This document shows positions 15,725 through 24,700 of a DNA stretch of 56,122 bases, one piece after another. This DNA is from an uncultured bacterium (GTDB taxonomy: Bacteria > Bacteroidota > Bacteroidia > Bacteroidales > Bacteroidaceae), in NCBI GenBank assembly GCA_945829115.1, contig CALZTP010000004.1, positions 1 through 56,122 on the forward strand, written 5' to 3'. The first letter of the stretch is position 1. The number at the start of each line of letters is the position of its first letter. Position numbers and translations under genes: made by a program. The notes under the pieces are model-generated. The model ran no database searches. It was given only the letters and a program-made list of their open reading frames with translations, and had not been told where the DNA came from.

Positions 15725-16357
15725 ATGAAAAAGACATTCAAGACATTAGCAACGCTCTTTTTGCTTGCTCTAACATCACTCTCATTCACATCCTGCGAAG
15801 ACGAGATGATCGCTTCCACATTGGAAGGCACTTGGGAAGGAAACATGTATATCTCATCAGAATGGAACGGAAGGGTATATGACGCTACATATACAGAGAT
15901 AGAGTTCCTGCTCGACCCTTTCCGATACACGAAAGGCTCAGGATATTGGGTAGATCATTATAGAGGGGATGCTCCTTGGCAATACATCGCTTGTCACATC
16001 GACTGGAGGGTGGACAACGGATGCATAACGGTTTACTTCCGTGAAGAGGGTACTTCAATAAGGATTGAGGACTATCGCCTTGACGACAACCGCTTCTCAG
16101 GATATATCTACGAGAATGGCAACCGTGTTAGTTTCTCTCTTCGTCACACCTCTTCTCCAAACTGGGAATACGACTATAATCGCTGGGGATATGACGATTG
16201 GTACAGCAGTTGGTCAAAGCCTGTGCATATCGATGGCACCCGCTCTGCTGATACCACAGAATATATTCCTTCTATAAACAGTGATTCTACAACCTCTGAA
16301 ACAGTCTCTCCTTCCGAAGGTTCTTCCAAGCCAAAGAGAATAGTCCGTGCAAGATAA
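15725..16357 (+). CDS. Putative surface lipoprotein, unknown function
   Basis: Protein of 210 aa with a lipoprotein signal (LLALTSLSFTSC, cysteine 24) followed by EDE. Acidic residues directly after the lipidated cysteine are the Bacteroidetes export signal for surface display. The body is rich in Trp, Tyr and Asp, with a lipocalin-like opening (LEGTWEGNMYISSEWNG). The tail is low-complexity, Ser/Thr-rich and basic. I do not recognise a family. The ATG at 15725 is chosen because the lipobox fits it and the promoter lies just upstream. A tandem 15-bp repeat and a strong terminator follow. Confidence 0.65.
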   Translation: MKKTFKTLATLFLLALTSLSFTSCEDEMIASTLEGTWEGNMYISSEWNGRVYDATYTEIEFLLDPFRYTKGSGYWVDHYRGDAPWQYIACHIDWRVDNGCITVYFREEGTSIRIEDYRLDDNRFSGYIYENGNRVSFSLRHTSSPNWEYDYNRWGYDDWYSSWSKPVHIDGTRSADTTEYIPSINSDSTTSETVSPSEGSSKPKRIVRAR

Positions 16358-16407
16358 ACGAAGGATAGAAAAACGAAGGATAGAAAAACAAAGGATAGAA
16401 AAACGAA
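16358..16407 (+). repeat. 15-bp tandem repeat after the lipoprotein gene
   Basis: Three units of ACGAAGGATAGAAAA (the third has one change) lie at 16358-16402, and a partial fourth follows, starting directly after the TAA at 16355-16357. The array lies between the stop codon and the terminator hairpin. Confidence 0.8.
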
Positions 16408-16408
16408 T

Positions 16409-16447
16409 AGAGCCAGCCGAAATCGGCTGGCTCTATGTTTTTTTTTT
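16409..16447 (+). terminator. Rho-independent terminator
   Basis: AGAGCCAGCCGA (16409-16420) pairs perfectly with TCGGCTGGCTCT (16423-16434), and a run of ten T follows at 16438-16447. It ends the lipoprotein transcript. It may also slow the leftward OmpA transcript, whose gene ends 44 bp away, but the T-run is only on the rightward side. Confidence 0.9.
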
Positions 16448-16490
16448 CGTCAATCCAAAGAGGAGAGACGTAGAAAGATTCTGATGTCGA

Positions 16491-17603
16491 TTACTTTGTG
16501 ATACAGATAGTAACACGGTTAGAATCATTGTCAGCGAAAGGCTGAACAGTGTCGCCCTTGAACTCTGTGTAGATACGCTCTGCCTCAATTCCGTACTGAT
16601 TGCGGAGGAGGTTAGCAACGTAGTTTACACGACCCTCAGAGAGGCGCTTGTTGATGCGAGCGTTACCAGTACCCTTGTCAGCGTAGCCAGAGAGAGTAAC
16701 CTTGCACTCTGGGTACTTCTTCATGTACTGAGCGAGCTCAGCAACCTTAGCCACTTCCTGTGCCTCAGCAACAGTCTTGTTGATCTTGAAGAAGACATTG
16801 CACTGGAATGGCTCTACCTTCTCTTCAACAACAGGAGCTGGTTCTGGAGCTGGTTCTGGAGCAGGCTCCTCGATAACAACAGGAGCAGGCTCAACAACAG
16901 TCACGTGCTTGTTAACAGTCTTGCCGAGAGCAATCTTGATACCAGCAAGAGCGTTGAAATACCAATCAGCGTTGTCTGTGTGCTTTCCGTTGTAGTGGTC
17001 GTTAAGAATGTGAGCCATTGCTTCTACGTTCAGAGACACGCGATCAGAGATTGCGAAGTCGAAGTCAAGACCAGCACGACCGAAAGGCATTGCTGATGTG
17101 CCAGTACGATAGTGAGAGAGGAACTGAGGAACCTTTGCATAGATAGCCTCTGCATCGTCGAGAGACTGTGCGAGGTTAACACCAGCACCTGCGATTACGT
17201 TCATTGTGAACACACGGTCCTTCTTCCAGCCGCAGATAGCGTTGATGATATTGAACTTCACGTCAAGAGCAGGAGCGATGTAGTTCCACTTGTAAGTGTT
17301 GCTTGTAAGACCCCATGCGTTTGCAGTGCCTTCACCCCATCCACCTTTGCTCTGCCAAGCATTTACGCCGAGGCGCAATGCCCATACTGGAGAGAACTGA
17401 TAACCTACTTCTACCTGTGCAGTTGGAGAAACGAGGTCAAAGAACTTTGCCTCACCGAGAGTGTGCTGTGCACCACCCTGAAGCTGCATGAACCAGTGTG
17501 GATTGAAGCTGTAAGAAACCTGCTCTGTTGGCTCGTTCTGCGCAGATACCATTCCGAACGCCATCATTGACAGCATAAGGAGAGAAAAGATACGCTTTTT
17601 CAT
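16491..17603 (-). CDS. OmpA-family outer-membrane protein
   Basis: Major outer-membrane protein type of Bacteroidales, 370 aa. It has a signal peptide (MKKRIFSLLMLSMMAFGMVSAQ). An N-terminal beta-barrel of about 215 residues alternates aromatic strands (VEVGYQFSPVWALRLGVNAW, NYIAPALDVKFNI). A Pro/Glu linker (EPAPEPAPEPAP repeats) follows at about 240-265. The C-terminal OmpA domain binds peptidoglycan (FFKINKTVAEAQEVAKVAELAQYMKKYPE, VTLSGYADKGTGNARINKRLSEGRVNYVANLL). It anchors the outer membrane to the wall. The usual NxxLSxxRA motif is here NKRLSEGRV. It is transcribed alone from a promoter about 80 bp upstream, with a leader typical of abundant mRNAs. Confidence 0.93.
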   Translation of the reverse strand: MKKRIFSLLMLSMMAFGMVSAQNEPTEQVSYSFNPHWFMQLQGGAQHTLGEAKFFDLVSPTAQVEVGYQFSPVWALRLGVNAWQSKGGWGEGTANAWGLTSNTYKWNYIAPALDVKFNIINAICGWKKDRVFTMNVIAGAGVNLAQSLDDAEAIYAKVPQFLSHYRTGTSAMPFGRAGLDFDFAISDRVSLNVEAMAHILNDHYNGKHTDNADWYFNALAGIKIALGKTVNKHVTVVEPAPVVIEEPAPEPAPEPAPVVEEKVEPFQCNVFFKINKTVAEAQEVAKVAELAQYMKKYPECKVTLSGYADKGTGNARINKRLSEGRVNYVANLLRNQYGIEAERIYTEFKGDTVQPFADNDSNRVTICITK

Positions 17604-17680
17604 TGTTTCCTATTATTTTTAATCGATTAAAAAATGTATTGTTCATTGCTAAGGCACGAATGCCCATAGTAATTTCAATG

Positions 17681-17688
17681 CAAATTTA
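17681..17688 (-). promoter_or_regulatory. -7 element of the OmpA gene
   Basis: On the minus strand this reads TAAATTTG. A TTGTTGG sequence at about 17707-17713 lies where the -33 box is expected. The start codon at 17603 is 78 bp downstream. Confidence 0.65.
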
Positions 17689-17801
17689 CGAGTTTTTTGT
17701 GGAATCACCAACAATTTTGCGCAAAAAATGCTTACCGCAGTGCAAAAATCCTTAATTTTTGCCTTTTATCAAAGGATTCTAAGCTTTAGAGGGTGTAAAA
17801 A

Positions 17802-17841
17802 AACCTCTTTCCAAAGGTTTTTCGTTCTTTGGAAAGAGGTT
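17802..17841 (-). terminator. Hairpin terminator, leftward
   Basis: AACCTCTTTCCAAAG (17802-17816) and CTTTGGAAAGAGGTT (17827-17841) form a perfect 15-bp stem with a 10-nt loop. On the minus strand seven T end the stem and follow it. It is a second terminator behind the one at 17981-18016, protecting the OmpA promoter from read-through. Confidence 0.75.
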
Positions 17842-17861
17842 AAGAGCGTATATCAAATTCA

Positions 17862-17892
17862 TCGCACAAACGATAAACCCTGGTGGAGCGAT
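17862..17892 (+). repeat. Dispersed intergenic element, copy B
   Basis: Copy with CGCACAAACGATAAACCC and then TGGTGGAGCGAT, matching 206-231 and the reverse complement of 44534-44564. It lies between two leftward terminators, so it is probably not part of either flanking mRNA. Confidence 0.65.
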
Positions 17893-17980
17893 AATCCTAA
17901 AGGTGTGAGCTAAGGTTTGGGCTCCGCTATTCACTGTGTTTGTCTGTTGTAGAGTGAGTTTTACAAACAATTACGAAAAA

Positions 17981-18016
17981 AGGTGTGCAGGATTAAATGA
18001 ATAATTCTGCACACCT
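17981..18016 (-). terminator. Terminator of the 962-aa protein gene
   Basis: AGGTGTGCAG (17981-17990) pairs with CTGCACACCT (18007-18016), and the stem continues inward with one wobble pair (GATTA/TAATT). On the minus strand six T follow. It is 10 bp after the stop codon of the gene ending at 18026. Confidence 0.85.
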
Positions 18017-18025
18017 ATATTTTTA

Positions 18026-20914
18026 TCATTTCACAATGAACTTCTTTCCGTTCTTGACATAGATGCCAGGAGCGAGAGAAGAAGATACCTTTCTTCCGAG
18101 AAGGTCGTAGACAGTATCAGAGAATTTCTCTGTCTCCGCACTTTGGATATCCTCAATACCAGAAGGAACTACAGACTGGCTGCTTATAAAGTAATACTTT
18201 CCAATCAGATTCAGATGGCAGTCACCACGTGATATTGCCTCCCCAGCAAGGAACTTTCCGTAGTTTCTATCACCGAAGGAACCCTCTGGGATCACCAATC
18301 CGTATCTTGTATCCTTTAGAGTCTTTATGTCTATAGACTCAGGTAAAACGAATCTCAGGCGATACTCATAAATATTGACAGTCTCTGTAACCACACGGTC
18401 TGTCACCGGATTGATGGTGTAATACTCAATCTCACCCTTAGCATTTGTCATGACAACATTCTTGTGGTTACTGTCAAGATATGTAGTAATCACACCCCAC
18501 TGCTCTTCGCCTCGGTAGATAACGTCACAAGTCTTTGTCTCAATGAGATAGTTCTCCTTTTCGATAGTGCCATTAGCGAGCGTCTTATCAGTATTATAGT
18601 CGTAGAAGATGAAAGAATCTTGATCAGGATTCACAAAGAACTCCATATTTGAATAGAGATATAAATCTTTGAGATCTTCAGGATTATGAGCAACATTCTG
18701 ATCCCAAGAAGTATGGATGTGATACTCTTGATCGAAATCTAAAACGAAATCCTCAGAGAAGACAACGGAATAGCTTGCCTTTATCTCTGGCACCTGAACA
18801 GAGCGTCCTTCGAAGCTATAGGTTATAGCACCCTTTGGAATTGTCAGAGTGTAGTTTCCATCTTCTGTGAGAGCAACCTTCAGAATCAGCTTGTTTCCTT
18901 CAATAGAATAGTTATCGACAGTGATGTCATTCTTGCTGGAAGTAAGCTTTATTGCCTTTGTCTCATTGCGCTGGATAGCAGTAGCATTCGTTATTGTCAC
19001 CTCTATCTGGTTCAGCGCATCTAAGGTCGCACCATCTTCTGGACTGAGAGTATATTCCGTAATAGGGTCAGGAGACATTGTCTTCTCCATTACAAATGCA
19101 GAAGAAGAATTGTTGTCGAACCACAGCTTGTTGTTCTTCTGAGAGTCAATAGCTCCATCTGTCACGAGTGAGTAGCCGTAAGAAAGCGGGTCGCCCTCTC
19201 TAACCCTTCCGATGGCACCATATAGCGAGAACTTTCCAATGGTGGTCTTGTTGTCAACACCCTCCACAAGGAGACGAGCGACAGTAATGTCATTCAATTC
19301 AGCATTGTATGCTGTGAGCACATTGCTTGAAGAGGTTCCTATGTAGTTATCGTTCTCCATGAGAGTATGGAGATAAGCACCATAGATAGAGAACACATAC
19401 TTTCCTTCAGCAGTTACTGCCACCTTGAAATGAGCAGCCTCTTCCTTAGAAGAAGTCAGAGTCACCTTTCCGTCTGCATACTGGAGGTAGCGCAGTGTAC
19501 CATCTTTCGCCATATTGGCGAGAGTATAATAGTTGTCTGCAAGTGGCATCTCAACAGTTGTGGAAGCAAAGAAGGCATTGATGGCAGCAGTCATGATGTC
19601 ATCAGAACCCTTGAACTCGTTCTTTGCCTCGTTATAAGCCTTTGTAAGAGCAACGCGCTCAGCAGCATCTGCAGCAGGATATCCAAGACCAGAGAGAGCG
19701 AGTGCCTTGCTTGCCTCAGAAAGAATTTCCTCTGAAGCAACATAGACATCACCCACCTGGAACTCTACCTTTATCTCTGGATTCCAGAGTTCACCCTTAG
19801 TAGCACCCTTGCCGTAGTTCTCGTTGTAGACAGACTGCTCAGGGATAGAGAACGTGTAGACACCGTTTGTGGTGATGTCAGTGTTTGGGGTCAGAGTAAC
19901 TGTGAGAGCATTCTTAGAAGTGCTCTTTACAGAGAAAGAAGCCTTTGCCACCTCTTTTCCCGTTACAGTATTCATTACTGGAACGATGAGCTTAGAGATG
20001 TCTTTTGAGTCAGCAGAATTTCCCTTATTTCCAATCTCACTTGGGAAAGAGATTGAGAACGATGCTGGCACCTTCTCCACTTTTCCATCAGGAATAGTCG
20101 TTGGAATGAACGTATTCTGAGGGTCGATAAGTGTAAAGGACGTGGTGAACGCCTTATTATACGTAGCACTGGCAGTCTTAAATGCCTTTGTGGCAACGTC
20201 AAGAGTATAGCTTCCCGCCACGAGAGTCTCAACAGGAGATACTGTCACGTTCTTTCCTGAAACAGCAGTTGTGGCAGCAATAGAAGCACCAGTGTTCTTA
20301 TTCTTGAAAGTGAACGCATTCGGATCAGCAGAAGAGATTGTTGTTCCGAATGAGAAGGTAACGCCCTTGAACTCGTTTGTCTGTACTGTCGCCTTGTCAG
20401 CAGGAGATACAGAGATTGGCTCCAGTCCATCAACCGGAGTTGAGTATGTCACTGCAAGAGTATATATGTAACAGTCAGCAGCATTGGTATTGGTGAGAGA
20501 AACAGAGGTTACATTATCGTTATCACCACAAGTCCATTTTCCAAGACTGAAAGAACCTGGCTGACCAGCATCAAGTCCCAAACCGCCTCTCTGATATATG
20601 TCTCCCATGCTGAAAGACTTCAGCTTTACCTTATCACCCTTTAAAGTGATAGTAGTGCCACGAGGAATCATAAGGAAATAACCTTCGTCTCCTTTCCTCA
20701 AGGAACATTTAAGCTTGGTAGATTCCAGATTGAAGGAGATAGGACCTATTGTAAAGGTCGTTCCAGCTACTTGCTTCTCGAAAAGGTCACCCATATCAAT
20801 CGCAGGGGAAAGAGTCTCTGGATGCACGAAATCATAGGTTACTGTCTGAGATGTCTGAGCATTTATAGATAAGGCAAAGACAAGGGAGACAATAAATAAA
20901 ATAAATCTTCTCAT
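18026..20914 (-). CDS. Exported Ig-like protein with T9SS-type C-terminus
   Basis: Protein of 962 aa with a signal peptide (MRRFILFIVSLVFALSINAQ). An N-terminal jelly-roll-like region (20-160) is followed by three or more Ig-like repeats of the SbsA/Big_5 style. These open with ISVSPADKATVQTNEFKGVTFSF (about 175), then a related strand set near 290, and a third at TLSPEDGATLDALNQIEVTI (about 640). A lectin-like segment (DNYYTLANMAKDGTLRYLQ..., about 470-640) lies between them. The C-terminus (VYDLLGRKV, PGIYVKNGKKFIVK) is the short sorting signal for type IX secretion in Prevotella. It probably ends up on the cell surface or outside. The role is unknown; adhesion or substrate binding is likely. 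The small lipoprotein gene lies 116 bp upstream on the same strand. Confidence 0.8.
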   Translation of the reverse strand: MRRFILFIVSLVFALSINAQTSQTVTYDFVHPETLSPAIDMGDLFEKQVAGTTFTIGPISFNLESTKLKCSLRKGDEGYFLMIPRGTTITLKGDKVKLKSFSMGDIYQRGGLGLDAGQPGSFSLGKWTCGDNDNVTSVSLTNTNAADCYIYTLAVTYSTPVDGLEPISVSPADKATVQTNEFKGVTFSFGTTISSADPNAFTFKNKNTGASIAATTAVSGKNVTVSPVETLVAGSYTLDVATKAFKTASATYNKAFTTSFTLIDPQNTFIPTTIPDGKVEKVPASFSISFPSEIGNKGNSADSKDISKLIVPVMNTVTGKEVAKASFSVKSTSKNALTVTLTPNTDITTNGVYTFSIPEQSVYNENYGKGATKGELWNPEIKVEFQVGDVYVASEEILSEASKALALSGLGYPAADAAERVALTKAYNEAKNEFKGSDDIMTAAINAFFASTTVEMPLADNYYTLANMAKDGTLRYLQYADGKVTLTSSKEEAAHFKVAVTAEGKYVFSIYGAYLHTLMENDNYIGTSSSNVLTAYNAELNDITVARLLVEGVDNKTTIGKFSLYGAIGRVREGDPLSYGYSLVTDGAIDSQKNNKLWFDNNSSSAFVMEKTMSPDPITEYTLSPEDGATLDALNQIEVTITNATAIQRNETKAIKLTSSKNDITVDNYSIEGNKLILKVALTEDGNYTLTIPKGAITYSFEGRSVQVPEIKASYSVVFSEDFVLDFDQEYHIHTSWDQNVAHNPEDLKDLYLYSNMEFFVNPDQDSFIFYDYNTDKTLANGTIEKENYLIETKTCDVIYRGEEQWGVITTYLDSNHKNVVMTNAKGEIEYYTINPVTDRVVTETVNIYEYRLRFVLPESIDIKTLKDTRYGLVIPEGSFGDRNYGKFLAGEAISRGDCHLNLIGKYYFISSQSVVPSGIEDIQSAETEKFSDTVYDLLGRKVSSSLAPGIYVKNGKKFIVK

Positions 20915-21030
20915 TTTGTAATAGTGAATTTATTGTTAAGCCAGAGAGCAATTATAAGCAAACTCAATCATTGTCGTGGCAAGAATAGATAAATGATTCA
21001 GAGAATATTGATTATATCTGTATAGGGAGT

Positions 21031-21534
21031 TTATCTTCTTAGTTCGTCAGAAGCTTGCCCTGCTTTCTTTATACAGAGATACCAAACACCATCTACTTTA
21101 ACAGGATTGAACATATAGGAAGTAACAGGACGACCGTTCTGCTCTGGATTCTGCTCTTCTGCGAATGTGACAGTATACTTCACATCATTAATACCTTCAG
21201 ACTGAAGAGAATAATAAGAGAGTTCATAGTCAAGAACAGGGAAAAGCTTAAACATCTTGCGTACACCCTGCTCAGATTCCTTGCTAAGAGGCTTTACCTG
21301 ACAGAGAGAGTCGTCGTACTCGTTGAGAGAAGCAACCGCTTGGTCGATATTCTTGTTTTTAAGGAGTTCCATACATTTGTTTGCAAGGTCGAGTACTTGC
21401 GTAGTATCCTGCTTCGTAAGAGTGCTACGGAACTCAAGAACTTGGCGCATGTCAGAAGGTTTCTTTTCGTTTTTACAAGAAGAGAAAGCAATAGCAGCGA
21501 AAACTGCTGCACAAAGAATAAATAACTTGTTCAT
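21031..21534 (-). CDS. Small lipoprotein, unknown function
   Basis: Protein of 167 aa with a lipobox AAIAFSSC (cysteine 20) followed by KNEKK, so without the acidic surface-export signal. It may stay on the periplasmic side. The mature part is mostly helical and charged up to about residue 105. A beta region with YTVTFAEEQNPEQNGRPVTSYMFNPVKVDGVWYL follows, which recalls NTF2-like or DUF4878-type lipoproteins. I cannot name the family with confidence. The gene lies between two larger surface-protein genes on the same strand and may be co-transcribed with the gene at 18026-20914. Confidence 0.65.
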   Translation of the reverse strand: MNKLFILCAAVFAAIAFSSCKNEKKPSDMRQVLEFRSTLTKQDTTQVLDLANKCMELLKNKNIDQAVASLNEYDDSLCQVKPLSKESEQGVRKMFKLFPVLDYELSYYSLQSEGINDVKYTVTFAEEQNPEQNGRPVTSYMFNPVKVDGVWYLCIKKAGQASDELRR

Positions 21535-21710
21535 AACTAAACTGTATTTAATTTTTCTTGGATTTATATATCGTAATATGAATTTTCAATAGAAGGATTT
21601 AACGATAGTGAATATCGTAGATGTGAATTTTTTGTGTTCTCAAGGATATTTAGACAATAATAGATATATTTAATGTTTTTAATATGAAAAAGGATATTAT
21701 GAAAATGAAG

Positions 21711-21742
21711 GGAGTGCGTCGTCACTCTCGTGGACGCACTCC
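21711..21742 (-). terminator. Hairpin after the coiled-coil lipoprotein gene
   Basis: GGAGTGCGTC (21711-21720) and GACGCACTCC (21733-21742) form a perfect 10-bp stem with a 12-nt loop. On the minus strand it is followed by CTTCATTTTC, only moderately T-rich. A second small palindrome CCTAAT-TTG-ATTAGG lies at 21763-21777, nearer the stop codon at 21793. Confidence 0.65.
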
Positions 21743-21792
21743 CCTTATAGAGTGTTTTGATCACCTAATTTGATTAGGCATTCAATTTATGA

Positions 21793-24700
21793 TTAGTTAC
21801 CCTGTGTACGCTTGATGAGTACATCAACAGTTGTTGTGAAGTGACCCCACTCGTAGATGATTTCAACTGGGATACGAACTGTGAAGTCCTCAACGTTAGA
21901 ACCGTTGTTCTCGTAGTAGATGTAACCGAACTTAGCCTCGTTAATCTTGAGCCAGGTCTTGAATGCACCGTTGAGAGAAGCCTTGTTCCAAGGTGTAAGA
22001 TCGAAGTTGAAACGAGCCTGACCAGCACCGAGAACAGCATCAGCACGCTTAGCAGTTGCAGGATATAGGTGAACAAGGCGTGACTTCTCAGCGAGGGTAG
22101 TCTTACCAAGTGTACCACCGGCCATATCAGTTGTTACGACTTCAGGATTTGTATCGATGATGATACCGTTGATGTTGTAGTAACCCCAGAGCCACTTGTT
22201 GTTGCCCTCCATGCTACCTGCAACAGGACCACGCCAGTCGTAGAAGCTGAGGAGGCTGAGGATATCAATATACTCACCATTAGCGTTTGCATCCTCAACT
22301 ACACGAGCCTCGAGGTTGTTGAAGTTGATAGGACGCTGCCAAGAAGAAGTCCAGATAGCGTGGCTCTTTGTGTCACCAGCCTCAGCAGATACGCTGTAGA
22401 GGTCAACAGCAACACCGCAAGAGTTGCGTCCAACAATACCAGTGATTGCGTGGAACTCTGTGTTGATGTTAGCGTGGTTCTCTTCGTAACCGAGTGCGTT
22501 AACAATGAGGTCAAGAGGCTCATTGTAGTTAGCAGCAGATCTGATAAGCTCAATTTCACCAGTTGCCTGATTCATTCCAGCAATTGCTGTGTAGACACCA
22601 TCACCCTTAGTTGCGTAGAGAGTGTTGCGAGTGAATGCACCATTGTTGTAGTTGATAGCGCAAGATCTGAGGATCTCTGCAATCTTAGTTGCATCTGTCT
22701 GTGCCTCGCCATCAAGACCCATTATTGTTGGCCATGTGTGTGTATCTGCTGCGTTGTACTTGCAGATGAGCTGATTCCACTTGCCATCGAGAGGACCGTT
22801 CTGAGTTGTGATTGTCCAAGGAGTTCCATGCTGATCAGTGATCGTAGTGTTGATAGGCAAGAAGAAGAACTTCTTAGCTGTTACATTTGCGTCAGATACA
22901 ACAACCTTGTTCTGGATGAATGTGTTGAGAGTCTGGTTTGTCCAAGTTGTAGGAACGATACCGTCCTGTGGGAAACCAATGTTGAATGCAACAGCATCCC
23001 AACCTTCGTCAGCACCGTCGAGAGCGAACCAGTAGTTGCTGTTCTTCTCGCTGATAGTACCTGTGATCTGAGAACGTGTTACGTCGATATCGAACTTAAC
23101 CCAGATGTTAGCGTACTTAGCGTCAGTTCCAGGAACCTCCTTGAAGCGTACGTAGAATACGAGGTTTGTAGGATCAAGGTTTCCATGTGTGTACTTCTCA
23201 ATCTCAGAAGCTGTCATCTCTGCACGGAATGTACAGTTGTTGATGTTATTAGCATCCTTGATGTAGTAAACAGAAGCGTCGAATGCAGGAGCATCCTCAT
23301 TTGGCTCAGAATAAACCTCACAGAGATATGTAGAAGTCTCGTCAGTACCTGTTGCGAGAACAGAACCAACATAAGAACCGTCAATTACATACTGTCTGTC
23401 AAAGTTCTCCTTAGTGATCTCAAGAGCGTTTGTAAGTACCCACTCGTTGAACTGAGCCCAAGTAGTCTTAGGAGTCTCGTAGCTGTTGCAACCGTTGAAG
23501 TCAACCTTCCAATCGAGAGTTGTGTAGTCATCAATATTCTTGTCTTCCTTAGCTGGAACGTCAGCAGGCTTCTCAACAATCTTCACGAGGATATAACCGT
23601 CGAGGATAGGAGTATCGTTGAGCATGAGGAGAACGCGTACGAGTGGCTCACGACCTACAGAAGCGATGTTCTGAGACTCAAGAGTCTTTCCGTCGTTACC
23701 AACGTTGCGAGCAACGATGTTACCAGTGTACTTGTCGAGTTTGCAGTAGCGAGAGTCGATAGTCTGGTTAGAAGCAGACTTGTACTCAACAGTCTCGAAC
23801 TCATAGTGGAGACCCCACTTCTTCTGATCAGCGTTAGTCCAAGTATGAGTATAATAGTTATTAGGCTTTGCGAGCTGCTGAGAAGCAACTGTGCGAATAT
23901 ATGCCTCGAGGTTTACACCCTTCTCATCATTCCAAACGATTTCTACTGGAGCGTGATATGTGAGAGCGTCCTTTGGATTATCATAGAGATATTCACCACT
24001 ATTCTCGAGGTTACCTGGATTCCACTTCAGCCAAGCTGGATATACTTCTCTTGGATAAAGCATTGCGTAGTCAGAAGTAATGAGAGTATCCTGAGCTGTT
24101 CCGTTAGCAGAGTTAACCTGAAGAGCAACTACGTGATCTTTGCTCCACTTAAGAATATTGTGAACATGGTCACCAAACTGTGACTCCTGACCAAGATATT
24201 CAGTGTAATATGCTTCAATATCACCTTCTCCATAGAGGTTAGCAGCATTCTTAACCTGGATACCAGTTGTAACAACGCCATTCTTGCATGCGAATACAGT
24301 TGTTCCAGCAGCATCCTTCTCTGCAGCTACGATATTGAGACCCTCGTCGGCACGAGAAACAACCTCAACCTCGCGATCAAGGAAGCCTCTAACGTCAGCG
24401 AACTCAATGTTTGCACGTGAAGGGTTCATGTGGTAGTTGACACCCCATACTGGACCATAAGCCTGGAAGTTTGGTACTGCAGGCCAGTTATAGTCAACGA
24501 TTTCAGAAAGGTTGTCTGTAATACCGTCACGAGTACGTGTCATCTCCTCAGGTGCCTGAGCAGCCTTACCCCACTGGAATACGAATGGATACTCGATAGA
24601 CTCGATACCATCAACGTAGAGGTTTGGTTCGAACACGAGTGAACGGAGAGCCTTAGCGAGAACCTTAGTGAGCACGTCGTACTTTGCGTCAACCTTGTTA

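Larger units (their letters stand above)
17604..18025. other. Intergenic region with OmpA promoter and two hairpins
   Basis: From left to right it holds the OmpA 5' leader and promoter, a 15-bp hairpin (17802-17841), a dispersed repeat copy (17862-17892), and a second hairpin terminator (17981-18016). No gene is seen; the short frames here read through the hairpins. Confidence 0.6.

Noticed and set aside
22360..24183. 607-codon open frame on the + strand, opposite the surface lipoprotein gene
   Set aside because: It is antisense to the strongly biased 1230-aa gene. Its composition (Ser, Val, Cys, Leu) reflects the complement of that codon use, and no promoter, ribosome site or family is seen.
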